From the NCBI RefSeq assembly GCF_008929045.1, contig NZ_VFAH01000015.1, positions 79,165-143,164 on the forward strand: 64,000 bases of DNA, given 5' to 3'. Both the position numbers and the translations under genes were made by a program. Positions 33,874-43,537 of the stretch are shown here, one piece after another. Below the pieces are notes generated by a model. The model was not told the origin of the DNA, searched no databases, and was given only the letters and a program-made list of their open reading frames with translations. Each line of letters opens with the position of its first letter. The stretch's first letter is position 1. The DNA is from Noviherbaspirillum aerium. Its GTDB lineage: Bacteria > Pseudomonadota > Gammaproteobacteria > Burkholderiales > Burkholderiaceae_D.

Positions 33874-36800
33874 ATGTTTCCTACACTTAACGGATTCGGA
33901 CCAAATCGAGTCCCGGAACCCACTCTCAGCCCCATCGACGGACATCAGCTTTGCCGTCGCCTGGCAGCCGGGCTGAAATTTTCCCCTCTGGCGCTGATGC
34001 AGGGCTTGCTTGCTCTGCTCGCTCTGCTTGCTTTGTCGGGCGTCTTGCTATGCGCGCCGGCCCGGGCCGGCGACCTGCGCATTGAAGACAAGGGGGTAGG
34101 CACGCCTCTCGTACTCACGCCCTATTGGGACGTTCTGGAAGACCGCGAACAGCGGCTGAGTCTCGACGACGTAACCGGGCCGGAAGTCGCGGCGCGGTTC
34201 GCGCCCTCCAACATGAACACCGATTCCCTGAATTTCGGCTTGCGACGCTCGGCGATCTGGCTGCGCATTCATCTGCGCAACGCCTCCCCGCGGGAAGTGG
34301 AGCGCCTGCTGGAGGTCTCCTTTACGCACCTGCATTCAGTCGAGTTCTACGCGCAGCGCCCCGGCGGTTATGACCGGATCGTCACCGGCCATTCGCTTCC
34401 GTTTTCGGAGCGCCCCGTCAATCACCGCAATTTCGTTTTTCCGATCCGGATCGCCGCCGAATCCGGCGGCACCTATTACCTGCGCGTCGCTTCCGGCACC
34501 TCCCTCGACATCCCGACCAAGCTGTGGGAGCCGCAGACCTTCAATCACAAGAGCATGCAAGAGTACATCGGGCAGTCGCTGTATTTCGGCATGCTGCTGG
34601 CGCTCGGCCTCTACAACTTTCTGCTGTTTGCCTCCCTGCGCGACCGCACCTATCTCTATTACGTGCTGTTCGTCTGCGCCAACGCGCTGTCGATCGTGGC
34701 CTTCAGCGGCATGGGTTTCCAGTTTCTCTGGCCCGACATGCCCGAATGGTCAAAGATTTCCTCGATGATCGGCTTCGCCTCCACCGGGTTTACCCTGCTG
34801 CTGTTCCAGCGCCGGCTGCTCTCCACCTACGACACCGTACCTTGGCTGGACCGGGTCATGAGTGCCTTTCTGGTTCTCAATATCTTGCAGATGATCGGGT
34901 TTTTCATCATCCCCTATCATCGCATCATTGGCATGGCGATTGCGCTGGATGCGGCAAACATGCTGCTGGCAGTGGTCGTGGGCGTAGTGTGCAAGCTGCG
35001 CGGCCAGCGCAGCGCGCGCTTCTTCCTGCTTGCATTCAGTTGCCTTGTTTTCACGGCCGTCCTCACCGCGCTGCGCAGCTACGGCGTCAAGGGCATACCC
35101 AATTTCATGGCGGTCTACGGCATGCAGATCGGTTCGGCCATCGAGATGCTGCTGCTGTCGCTGGCACTTGCCGACCGCTTCAACCAGGTCAAGCGGGAAA
35201 AGGAGCAGGCGCAGCAGCAGCTGGTGGATGCGCTGAAGCGTTCCGAACGCATGCTGGAGCAGCGAGTGCTGGAACGCACCGCCGAACTGTCGCGCATCAA
35301 CCAGGAATTGCGGGAACACGAGCGGGCCCTGGAAGTCGCCAAGGAAGGCGCCGAGGATGCCTCCCGCATGAAGTCCGCCTTCCTGGCCAACATGAGCCAT
35401 GAAATACGCACGCCGATGAATGCCGTGATCGGCATGGCCTACCTCGCCCTGCGCACCGATCTCACCGGCAGGCAGCGCGACTATGTGGAAAAGATCCACC
35501 GCGCGGCGGTGTCGCTCCTGGGCATCATCGATGACATTCTCGACTTTTCCAAGATCGAGGCTGGAAAACTAAGCATCGACCGCACGGATTTTTCGCTTCA
35601 TGATGTGCTCGGTCACGTCGACACGGTCACCAGCCAGCGGGCCAGCGACAAGAAGCTCAGCTATGTCTTCGACATCGCCGAGGACGTGCCGGTGCATCTG
35701 AATGGCGATCCGCTGCGGCTGGGCCAGGTTCTGGTCAACCTGATGAGCAACGCCATCAAGTTCACCCACGCGGGACGGGTGCTGCTCCGCTGCCGGGTGC
35801 ATGCCATCGACAAAGGCGGCGTGGACCTGAGGTTCGAGGTGGAAGACAGCGGCATCGGCATGACCCTCGAGCAGCAGTCGCGTCTGTTCCAGGCATTCAA
35901 TCAGGCCGATACATCGACAACCCGCAAGTACGGCGGTACCGGGCTCGGCCTGGCGATCAGCCAAAGGCTGGTGGAAATGATGGGGGGCAGCATCGGCCTG
36001 CACAGCGAGCCCGGCGTCGGTTCCATATTTGCCTTCACCGTGCGCCTCGGATACGGCGCGCTGACCGTGTCGGCGCTGCCCAGCTTGCCCGACCGCCTGC
36101 GCGCCAGCCGGGTGCTGGTGGTGGACGACAATCCGGCGGCACGGGAAATCATCTGCCACCTGGTCCAAGCCTTCGGTCTGCATGTCGACAGCGAGGAAAC
36201 CGCGCTCGATGCGCTGGCCGCCATCCGCCGAGCGGACGCTGCCCTACCCTACGACCTGGTGCTGGCCGACTTCGGCATGCCCGGCATGAACGGCCTGCAG
36301 CTTGCGGAACAGATCGCTCATGGCAACCTGCGCCGCACGCCCAAGGTCATCCTGATCACGGCGTTCGGACGCGACGACGTGATGCGCCAGGCGGAAAACG
36401 CGCCGCTGGCCGCCATGCTGTTCAAACCGATCGACCAGTCGCTGCTGCACGACACTTTCGTCAAGGTGCTGGCCAGCGAGGCGCCGGTGCGTGCCCCGGG
36501 ACTGTACGGGCGTACCCTGCCGCGTTTTGATGGATGCCGCGTGCTGCTGGTGGAAGATAACGACGTCAACCAGCAGATCGCGCGGGAAATGCTTGTCGCC
36601 ACCGGACTGCAGGTGGAAATTGCCGGCAACGGCCGGATTGCGCTGGAGCGCGTTTTCGGCACCGGCCCCGAGGGCTACGACCTTGTGCTGATGGATATCC
36701 AGATGCCGGAGATGGGCGGACATGCGGCGACCCGGCGCATCCGTATGGATGAACGGTTCATGCAGCTTCCCATCATTGCGATGACCGCGCATGCTTCCGC

Positions 36801-37368
36801 CGATGAACGGGAAGCCTGCATCCTAAGCGGCATGCAGGACCATATTACGAAACCGATCGACCCCGACGTCTTCTATGCGACGCTGTCGCGCTGGCTTGGG
36901 CGCAAGGCTGCCGCTGCCGCGTCGCGGGGAGCGGTATCCGATGCTTTCAAGGTGTCGGATGTGTCCGATCTATCGGATGTATCGTCAGCGATCCCCTTGC
37001 AGGCACACATCGCTCCGATTGAAATTCCCGGTTTTGATACTGGCGATACGCTCGATCGGCTATCGGGCGATGTCGATCTCTATCATCAGATCCTGGAGAT
37101 GCTGATTCCCAGCCTCACCGAGACTCTGGAAAAATTCGACGCCGCGGTGGAGGCTTCCGATAACGATGCCGCGCGTTCCGCAGTGCATACCGTGCGCGGC
37201 ATGGTTGCCAATGTGGGTGCGACAGCGCTTACGGAACAAGCTGCGGAACTGGAAGCGCTGCTGGCGGCGCGCATGGCGCATCCGGAACGCCTGCAAGGCT
37301 TCCGCGAGAGCGTGGAGAAGACGCTGCATCTTGTCGAACAGGGACTGGCCGGGCGCAAGGCCGCATGA
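33874..37368 (+). CDS. 7TMR-DISM hybrid histidine kinase with two receivers and HPt
   Basis: A 1164-residue sensor. Order: signal/first membrane segment (about 37-64), periplasmic DISMED2 domain (75-215, e.g. [20 protein letters not shown]), seven membrane helices (231-440), coiled coil (440-495), HisKA with His509 in [10 protein letters not shown], HATPase with GTGLGLAIS near 690, receiver 1 (745-865, Asp799), receiver 2 (888-1000, Asp941), a Ser/Asp-rich linker, and a C-terminal HPt domain (His1105 in HTVRGMV). This gives a full internal phosphorelay; an output regulator is not adjacent. The start at 33874 gives 36 residues before the signal; a start closer to [11 protein letters not shown] is possible. 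It is divergent from the GMC gene, so it may sense products of that trio. Confidence 0.9.
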   Translation: MFPTLNGFGPNRVPEPTLSPIDGHQLCRRLAAGLKFSPLALMQGLLALLALLALSGVLLCAPARAGDLRIEDKGVGTPLVLTPYWDVLEDREQRLSLDDVTGPEVAARFAPSNMNTDSLNFGLRRSAIWLRIHLRNASPREVERLLEVSFTHLHSVEFYAQRPGGYDRIVTGHSLPFSERPVNHRNFVFPIRIAAESGGTYYLRVASGTSLDIPTKLWEPQTFNHKSMQEYIGQSLYFGMLLALGLYNFLLFASLRDRTYLYYVLFVCANALSIVAFSGMGFQFLWPDMPEWSKISSMIGFASTGFTLLLFQRRLLSTYDTVPWLDRVMSAFLVLNILQMIGFFIIPYHRIIGMAIALDAANMLLAVVVGVVCKLRGQRSARFFLLAFSCLVFTAVLTALRSYGVKGIPNFMAVYGMQIGSAIEMLLLSLALADRFNQVKREKEQAQQQLVDALKRSERMLEQRVLERTAELSRINQELREHERALEVAKEGAEDASRMKSAFLANMSHEIRTPMNAVIGMAYLALRTDLTGRQRDYVEKIHRAAVSLLGIIDDILDFSKIEAGKLSIDRTDFSLHDVLGHVDTVTSQRASDKKLSYVFDIAEDVPVHLNGDPLRLGQVLVNLMSNAIKFTHAGRVLLRCRVHAIDKGGVDLRFEVEDSGIGMTLEQQSRLFQAFNQADTSTTRKYGGTGLGLAISQRLVEMMGGSIGLHSEPGVGSIFAFTVRLGYGALTVSALPSLPDRLRASRVLVVDDNPAAREIICHLVQAFGLHVDSEETALDALAAIRRADAALPYDLVLADFGMPGMNGLQLAEQIAHGNLRRTPKVILITAFGRDDVMRQAENAPLAAMLFKPIDQSLLHDTFVKVLASEAPVRAPGLYGRTLPRFDGCRVLLVEDNDVNQQIAREMLVATGLQVEIAGNGRIALERVFGTGPEGYDLVLMDIQMPEMGGHAATRRIRMDERFMQLPIIAMTAHASADEREACILSGMQDHITKPIDPDVFYATLSRWLGRKAAAAASRGAVSDAFKVSDVSDLSDVSSAIPLQAHIAPIEIPGFDTGDTLDRLSGDVDLYHQILEMLIPSLTETLEKFDAAVEASDNDAARSAVHTVRGMVANVGATALTEQAAELEALLAARMAHPERLQGFRESVEKTLHLVEQGLAGRKAA

Positions 37369-38190
37369 TTGCCGCGGAAGTGGGGCTTGGTCCGGCGGAA
37401 CGACACTCCGGCATCCGCCGTAAGCCTGCGCTTCCGTGCCGCTGATCTCACCCTGTGTTTCTGGAAGAGGGTCGGGGTGACGGAGCCGACCCAAGCTATT
37501 TTCGCGCCGGGTCGATGGAAGTTTGTCGAGCCAGTCTGATCCTGCGTTGATTTCTCTGCCCGCTGCTTCCTGCGGCATGGCTGGCATCGTGTCATGCGGC
37601 ACCGGCGTGAGTAAATCCGCATCGCAAATGAAGCGCAGCCATGCAGCCATGCATGCCGGATGCGAATCGCATCATCGGTCCTCCACAGCGGCAAGGAAGA
37701 TGACAAGTGCAAGGATGGTCCAGGCGTGCACATCACGCTGGCGCAGTCTTCGGATAAAGCCTCGATAACGCTCCTCCGCGAAAATGGGACCGATCGTATT
37801 GCCGGCGCAGAGCCGTGGGGATGACGTCGCGTGTGCAAGTGGAGTCGGTTATCGCAAGCGACATTGCATGATGGCATTTAATTGATCATCTTCGATCTTT
37901 ACGCGTCGAAACTTTGTTCTTCCTGTGATCATTTGTAAGAAATTTGGATTAAGGAAGTTTGTTTGCGCAATATCGAGGCAACAACGGATGCGAAGTCTAT
38001 CCTAGACCGCAACTTTGATAGCCGGAATTGGTCTTGTGTCAGGTCAAGATGGCCACCGGAAACTTGACGGTGAAAGGTGCACGTCATCCTGTCTCGATAC
38101 CTATCTCGATACATAGCCAGACACGGCCATCCAGAAACAGAAGACGTGCCATCGCGCGTTGGCAGAATCCATTTTTCCAGAACGGTTGAT
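37369..38190. other. 822-base region, no gene supported
   Basis: After the kinase stop there is a weak hairpin (CGGCGGA / TCCGCCG, 37393-37420). Open frames on both strands are present, including a long one on the minus strand that continues into the kinase, but none has a ribosome binding site or a family pattern that I recognise. The part from 37870 to 38060 is AT-richer than its surroundings and may hold the promoter of the next gene. A possible decayed mobile element could not be confirmed. Confidence 0.35.
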
Positions 38191-40878
38191 ATGCACGAGG
38201 AATCCCATCAAGCCCGTCAAGCCGGCTCGTCCGGCACCCATGCCCTGAACGCGGGAGCACGCATCGATAACGCGGAGATCGTGAGCCAGATTGGCAGCAG
38301 CCCGGCCGCGATCGTTTACCTGGCCAGGGAAATTTCTTCAGGCAGGCGCATCGCCCTGCGGGAATACATGCCGCACGGACTTGCAGCCCGCACGGCCGAT
38401 GGCAGCGTCCGCCCGTCCGGCAACACCGAAGCGGAAGTTTTCGCAGCCGGCCTGCGCAGCTTCATCAACGAGGCGCTGGTGCTTTCGCGGCTGTCCGTAC
38501 CGTCACTGCTGAGCTTTGACCGCTACATTGAACTGCATGGCACTGCCTACGCATACATGCCCTTCCATGAGGGCAGCACGCTCGACAGCACCGTTGCCGA
38601 GCAGGACTTCAATCCCGACGAAACCTGGATACGCATGCTGATTGCCCGCCTGCTCGATGCCGCGGAAGCGGCTCAGCGGGTGCAGTCCTGTCACGGCAAT
38701 ATCCACCCCGGCAATATCCTGATCCGCCCCGACGGCACGCCGCTGCTGCTGGAGTTCGATACGGCACAGGCGACCATCGGCGAGATCATCCGCACGCCTA
38801 CCGGCATACTCCTCACCGGGTACGCAGCCGTGGAGCAGCATTTCAATGCCAGGGAACGCAACATCGGCGCCTGGACAGACATCTACGCGATCGGAGCAAC
38901 CGCGTATTTCCTGGTCACCGGGCATCCTCCGCCCTATGCCATGCAGAGGCTCTCCAATGAAGGCATGCTGCCGGCGCTGGCTGCCGCGCGCGGCAGCCGC
39001 TCACGCGGACTGCTTGCAGCAATCGGACGCGCCCTCGCCATTCATCCGGAGCACAGGTTCCAAAGCATCGCGGAAATGCGCGCCGCGCTTGCCGCCGAAC
39101 GCGAAATTGTCTTGCCGGAAGCACCCTCGATCCTGCGTGCCGACAACGGGCGGGCTGCGATGCAGTCGCATCGGGAATCCATGACATCAGCCGCTCATGC
39201 CGCTGCCGGCACGGCCAGCACCCAGGCAGAGCAAGTTACCCGGATCAACCCGGGGACGATGCATGCACCGCTCGCCGAAGCGCAGGAGCATGCCTTGCCC
39301 GCGCTGCCGGACAACTGGCGCAAGGCTGTGCCCGCGGAAGAGCCGCGGTTCGGACGTCCGCATAAAAAGGGCCGCTCGGCACTGTGGATGTCGGGTCTGA
39401 TGCTGATGGCAGGAGCGAGCGTCGGCCTTGGCGCGGGTTATCTGCATTTCATTGGCGACGACAATACGCCTGCCGCCGAGGCTGCGGAAGGCAGGCCGCA
39501 GCAGTTCGATGCCCAGCAACGCCAGGACACGCAGGTCGCGGCCGTAACGCCTGGCGCTGCGGCTCCTGCAGCGATACCGCCGCGCACCGAACCGGCCGCA
39601 CCGGCACGAAACAGCGAAAGCAAGCCATCGCCAGCAACACCTGCTTCGCCGGCCCCGGCTGCAGCCCCGGCGTCGCCCACGGCTTCAACCGCACCGGCCG
39701 CTCCATCCGTATCGCCCGCCGCCAAGCTCCCCCAACCGCCTTTGCCACTGCCTTCATCACCCGCCGGCACGGCCAGCGCCGCAAAGGCCGGCCCGACACC
39801 GGACACCAACGACGCCGCGCGCCTGGCTGCGCAGGAGCAGGAGCAGTGGCGAATCGCCGGGTACGTGGATCAGCCTGTCTCCTATGAGACTTATCTGAAA
39901 CGCTATCCCAACGGCCGCTATGCCGACGCGGCGCGGGAAAAGCTGGCATCAATGCAAGCGCGCCCCGAACAGCGCCAGGCCGCAACCGCCGCACCTGCAG
40001 AAGCGTCCGAGCGCCCGTCCCAGTCTGTCGCTTCCGCTGCGGCATCATCGGCTGCCGCTGCCTCACCCGGCCGCAGTGAGCGCACTGAGCGCACTGAGCG
40101 CACCGAAGCGCGCGCAGCCGCCGGCGGCGATGAAGACAGGCAGGCACCGTCGGCCGCACGCGAGGATGATTCTCCGGCGCCTCCCGTGGCCGCCTCGGGA
40201 AATTCCCGGGTGATCCGTCTGGATGGCCAGACCATGACCGGCAGCTTCACCGCCGACCCGTCCAGCGGCGTGGTTTCCGGCAGCGGACGCATCGAATGGT
40301 CCAACGGCGACCGCTTTGACGGCACGCTGGTGCGCGGTTCCAAGGAAGGCAAGGGACAGTTTGTCTGGCGCAACGGTCAGCGCTACAGCGGCGACTGGTC
40401 GGGCAATGAACCCAACGGCAGGGGCACCATCGTTTTTGCCAACGGCAACCGCTACGACGGCGACGTCAGGAACGGCCTTCCCAACGGCAGGGGCACGCTG
40501 GTATTCGCGGACAAGACCCGTTATGAAGGCGATGTGCGAAGCGGTGTGCCAAACGGCAAGGGAACCATGACCTTCCCTGACGGCACCCGATACGAAGGCG
40601 ATGTCCGCAATGGCGTCCCTCATGGGCAAGGCGTCACCCGGTTCAAGAACGGCGATGTTTACGTCGGCACGGTGGCGCAAGGCCGCAGCAACGGACATGG
40701 CCGCTTCAGCTGGAGCAACGGCACGGCATGGGAAGGCGAATTCCGTGATGGACAGCGCACCGAAAACGGCAAGCTCCTTACCGCAATGAGCCGTTCGGCG
40801 ATGAGTTCCGGCTCGCCTGGTGGTGCTTCCGACGGCAACGCATCGGCAGGCATGCGGGACGAGACAGTGACGAAGTAA
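38191..40878 (+). CDS. membrane pseudokinase with C-terminal MORN repeats
   Basis: An 895-residue protein. Residues 25-310 have the fold of a bacterial Ser/Thr kinase (IALREYMPHGLAARTADGSV, NILIRPDGTPLLLEFDTAQA, GYAAVEQHFNARERNIGAWTD, IYAIGATAYFLVTGHPPP). Every catalytic motif is changed: glycine loop IGSSPAAIVYLA, Lys to Arg57, HRD to His168-Gly-Asn170, DFG to Glu188-Phe-Asp190. One membrane helix lies at about 396-419, then a long Pro/Ala-rich linker with a YLKRYPNGRYADAAREKL motif (near 575), and six full plus one partial MORN repeats of 23 residues (707-860). MORN repeats bind lipids or proteins. GTG at 38077 is an alternative start that would add 38 residues. It looks like a membrane scaffold, not an enzyme. 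Confidence 0.85.
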   Translation: MHEESHQARQAGSSGTHALNAGARIDNAEIVSQIGSSPAAIVYLAREISSGRRIALREYMPHGLAARTADGSVRPSGNTEAEVFAAGLRSFINEALVLSRLSVPSLLSFDRYIELHGTAYAYMPFHEGSTLDSTVAEQDFNPDETWIRMLIARLLDAAEAAQRVQSCHGNIHPGNILIRPDGTPLLLEFDTAQATIGEIIRTPTGILLTGYAAVEQHFNARERNIGAWTDIYAIGATAYFLVTGHPPPYAMQRLSNEGMLPALAAARGSRSRGLLAAIGRALAIHPEHRFQSIAEMRAALAAEREIVLPEAPSILRADNGRAAMQSHRESMTSAAHAAAGTASTQAEQVTRINPGTMHAPLAEAQEHALPALPDNWRKAVPAEEPRFGRPHKKGRSALWMSGLMLMAGASVGLGAGYLHFIGDDNTPAAEAAEGRPQQFDAQQRQDTQVAAVTPGAAAPAAIPPRTEPAAPARNSESKPSPATPASPAPAAAPASPTASTAPAAPSVSPAAKLPQPPLPLPSSPAGTASAAKAGPTPDTNDAARLAAQEQEQWRIAGYVDQPVSYETYLKRYPNGRYADAAREKLASMQARPEQRQAATAAPAEASERPSQSVASAAASSAAAASPGRSERTERTERTEARAAAGGDEDRQAPSAAREDDSPAPPVAASGNSRVIRLDGQTMTGSFTADPSSGVVSGSGRIEWSNGDRFDGTLVRGSKEGKGQFVWRNGQRYSGDWSGNEPNGRGTIVFANGNRYDGDVRNGLPNGRGTLVFADKTRYEGDVRSGVPNGKGTMTFPDGTRYEGDVRNGVPHGQGVTRFKNGDVYVGTVAQGRSNGHGRFSWSNGTAWEGEFRDGQRTENGKLLTAMSRSAMSSGSPGGASDGNASAGMRDETVTK
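40309..40770 (+). repeat. MORN-coding tandem repeats
   Basis: Six complete 69-base units and one partial encode the 23-residue pattern G-x-R-Y-x-G-D-x-x-x-G-x-P-N-G-x-G-x-x-x-F-x-N. Units differ in DNA sequence, so they are old rather than recently amplified. Confidence 0.8.
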
Positions 40879-40938
40879 GCGTATGGAGACCGGTTGTTCC
40901 AGGTTTCGCAACATACGGTGCTGGATTGACGACAGACA

Positions 40939-41367
40939 TCAAGCCGTTGGAGAAGGCTGCTCGGGAATCCAGCGCAGCGTCAGAATGGTGCAGCCCTCTT
41001 CCACTGTATAGCGGTGATGAATGCCTTCACCCCAGAGGCAGAAGTGCCCGTTCGTCTCCAGCAGATACTCCGCAATGCTTTCCTCCGGAAAGTCCGGATA
41101 CTCCGAAAACTGGAGCCTGAACCGGCCCGGCATGCCGACCAGAATGGAGATCGTCCGTCCTTCGCTGACCGGTTTGCCGCTGCCGCGCGGATCGCCGGCC
41201 GCATGGCGCATCCATTTCATCGCCAGCGTGTGCGATCTCCTGTCGCTGGGCATGTAACGCAGCCCGCCTGCCTCGTTTGAGCTGTCCCGCACCCAATCGC
41301 TGAATCCAAGGAACCAGCCGGTGCCTTGCGTATCGATCCCGTCGAGATGTCCGAATTCGATATCCAT
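40939..41367 (-). CDS. hypothetical protein, cupin-like
   Basis: A 142-residue soluble protein with GAGGAA eight bases before the ATG. The C-terminal half (FCLWGEGIHHRYTVEEGCTILTLRW) reads like the beta-strands and His-containing loop of a small-molecule-binding cupin, including H-H-x-Y and a preceding Glu/Gly-rich turn; the N-terminal half (GHLDGIDTQGTGWFLGFSDWV) is of unknown type. The cupin comparison is weak. It converges with the MORN gene and has no same-strand partner other than the unknown gene further right. Confidence 0.6.
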   Translation of the reverse strand: MDIEFGHLDGIDTQGTGWFLGFSDWVRDSSNEAGGLRYMPSDRRSHTLAMKWMRHAAGDPRGSGKPVSEGRTISILVGMPGRFRLQFSEYPDFPEESIAEYLLETNGHFCLWGEGIHHRYTVEEGCTILTLRWIPEQPSPTA

Positions 41368-41907
41368 GCCGATTCCTCACGCGATCCGCTTTATCAAGAA
41401 CAACACCGGTCAAAGACAATATTGCGGGAAGGTACGTTGCCCAGAGCGGACTGCGGTCGCTTGGTCCGTCGCTTTGCCCTGCATTTCAAGCCGAACAGAT
41501 CCTTCCAGCGATCCATCGGCAATTCGCCCCGGCGTATCGAGTTGATGCAGCACATGCTATCGGTCACGGCAGATCACGCATTGCTCTCGCGCAGAAAAGG
41601 CAAAAGGCTTATCGGGGAATGCGTCTCAGGAATAACGGCAGGACGGCCTTGACGCAAGGCGTGACGATGCGACGGTAACGAGTTAAGACAAGGAATCACA
41701 ACATGCCGGACGTCCTGTTATGGCGGCGGCCATCCCCCTTATGGGGTGCATTGCATAAAGGGCTGTGGCCGCTCCAGGCTTCAGGGCAAAGCAACATGGA
41801 GGATGCGGCAGACTATCTTCGCGACACATGTCCCGAAAGCAGCGAAGCCGGAAAAACCGGCTTCGTCGGCGGAAACGCCATGGTGGAGTGCGGCGTATGC
41901 GGCTATG
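41368..41907. other. 540-base region, no gene supported
   Basis: Plus-strand frames exist here, one with an AAGGAA before ATG 41703, but they run antisense into the next gene and show no family signal. A hairpin at 41843-41865 (CGAAGCCGG / CCGGCTTCG, loop AAAAA) may end the minus-strand gene at 41908. No long T-run follows, so it may be a stabiliser or a weak terminator. Confidence 0.4.
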
Positions 41908-42327
41908 TCAGGTCAGCGCGAGATGCTGTTGCTGCTGAGGCAGGAATTCCCGGATATCGCGTGGTTTGCGGCGGCGCGGATGCTGGATTTCATCCGTGCG
42001 CATGGCCCTTGCGGCCTTCCACAGCAGCACGTCGTCCTCATAGCTGCGCAGCGCGGTAGTCTTTTCCCAGAGTACCCGGCGGTGAGTAACGAAATCCCAG
42101 CATACCGGCGTCAGTCCGTTCAGCCTGCCTTCGTGCTTCATGCGCAGCGCAACCGTCATCACATCTCCCGCATGCGGCACGTCTTCCGGAAACTGGATCG
42201 AGTTTGCCCAGGCCCGCACGTCACAAAAGTCGATCACCTGGCCGCGCAGCGGCTTGTGCCACTGGTCAGGATGGGCATGCTGATTTGGCCAACGACCTGC
42301 GCCAACCCAAGTACCCGTTTTGAACAT
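41908..42327 (-). CDS. hypothetical protein
   Basis: A 139-residue, Trp- and Arg-rich soluble protein not assigned to any family. The N-terminus is MFKTGTWVGAGRWPNQHAHP and the C-terminus ends in a run of four glutamines. An ideal AAGGAGAT lies before the ATG at 42327. Its upstream region (42328-42783) carries a 6-1-6 palindrome GAAAGT-T-ACTTTC at 42387-42399, a possible operator, and no other gene. Codon choice is similar to its neighbours. Confidence 0.65.
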   Translation of the reverse strand: MFKTGTWVGAGRWPNQHAHPDQWHKPLRGQVIDFCDVRAWANSIQFPEDVPHAGDVMTVALRMKHEGRLNGLTPVCWDFVTHRRVLWEKTTALRSYEDDVLLWKAARAMRTDEIQHPRRRKPRDIREFLPQQQQHLALT

Positions 42328-42783
42328 GACTGATCTCCTTGTTTAAGCAGTGGCGGCAATCCGCTAACGTCCTGCGCCGAGAACACGAAAGTTACTTTCC
42401 TTAAACATATGCAACAGAGCAATTAATTCTATCGGTATTGAACAGCTGCAATTCATTGCCGCATACTGTTGTTACATACAGTACGTCGCATTCTAGCCTT
42501 TATTTATAAGGCCTGCAGAGATTTTTTGCGATTTTAACGGAGCAATTCTTGCGGCTTAATGACATGACAACAGGCCGGACAACTTTCTTGCCCAATCTCA
42601 AACACGAGCGGCGGTTCAAACCGTTTTCGCGCTCCGCCATCAAAAATTCCTGGATTGCTTGCGCATGCGAGACCGGGAAATGCATGGTCTCTCCCCATGC
42701 GCGGCTTTGTGTATGCTTATGGTCTTCTCAATCAATGCCTGTCGCGAAGCCCCGGACAGGATTCATGCACGCCTGGAGATTTC
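42328..42783. other. divergent promoter region
   Basis: It separates the minus-strand unknown gene from the glutathione S-transferase. It contains the palindrome GAAAGT-T-ACTTTC (42387-42399) and a GCCTT / AAGGC hairpin (42496-42512). The central part is AT-rich. Open frames here have no support. Confidence 0.4.
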
Positions 42784-43425
42784 ATGTACACCCTGTATTA
42801 CTCCCCCGGTTCCGCCAGCATGGCGGTCCATGCTGCGCTGATCGAGGCAGGTGTTCCCTATGACCTGGAAATGCTGGACTTCCAGCATGGCGAGCAGCGC
42901 ACCTCGGCCTACCTTCGCCTCAATCCGCAAGGAACCGTTCCGACCTTGCTCATCGACGGCAAACCCGCCTTCGAATCGGCGGCGCTGCTGATGACGCTTG
43001 CCGAGCGCCATCCGCAGGCCGATCTCGCGCCCGGGCCGGGAAGCCCGTTGCGGCCGGCCTGGCATCAGTGGATGGTTTATCTGTCCAATAATCTCGGCGC
43101 GACCTTCCGCTTCTGGTTCTATCCTTCCGACCTTGGCGCCGACGAGCACCCGGATGCCGTGCGCAGGGCCTTGCAGCAAAAGATAGAAGCGGCATGGGAA
43201 TGCCTCGATGGCGAGTTGTCGGCCAACGGGCCTTACCTGCTCGGCGAGCGGTTTTCAACGGCCGATCTGCTGCTGGCCATGTACATGCGCTGGTCGCGCA
43301 ACATGCCGCGTCCGGCCACCAGCTGGCCGGCGCTCGACAGGCTGGCATTGCTGGTTCGCCAGCGCCCGAGCTGGAAGCGCATGACGGAACTGGAGGGTCT
43401 GACCGACTGGACCCTGATGGCTTGA
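42784..43425 (+). CDS. glutathione S-transferase
   Basis: A 213-residue GST. The N-terminal thioredoxin-fold domain begins MYTLYYSPGSASMAVHAALI (Ser/Tyr site), with LNPQGTVPTLLIDGKPAFES containing the cis-Pro and the glutathione gamma-Glu-binding E-S. The C-terminal helical domain includes YLLGERFSTADLLLAMYMRW. It conjugates glutathione to electrophiles; a beta class-like enzyme is probable. GGAG stands six bases before the ATG at 42784. A strong terminator follows. No partner gene is obvious. Confidence 0.9.
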   Translation: MYTLYYSPGSASMAVHAALIEAGVPYDLEMLDFQHGEQRTSAYLRLNPQGTVPTLLIDGKPAFESAALLMTLAERHPQADLAPGPGSPLRPAWHQWMVYLSNNLGATFRFWFYPSDLGADEHPDAVRRALQQKIEAAWECLDGELSANGPYLLGERFSTADLLLAMYMRWSRNMPRPATSWPALDRLALLVRQRPSWKRMTELEGLTDWTLMA

Positions 43426-43464
43426 GGACGTTGATCCGAGGGCAGGATCCCTTGGCAACAACGC

Positions 43465-43495
43465 AAAACGGCCTGCACGCATGCAGGCCGTTTTT
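43465..43495. terminator. bidirectional terminator
   Basis: A 13-base-pair stem AAAACGGCCTGCA / TGCAGGCCGTTTT with loop CGCA is followed by T on both strands. It serves the GST gene and the converging binding-protein gene. Confidence 0.9.
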
Positions 43496-43537
43496 ATGGA
43501 AAGAAGGCAGGCTTGGCGCCAGCCTGCGCTTACGCGA

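Noticed and set aside
37086..37877. Possible transposase or other gene on the minus strand after the histidine kinase
   Set aside because: The frame overlaps the kinase gene, has no ribosome binding site and no motif that I can name.
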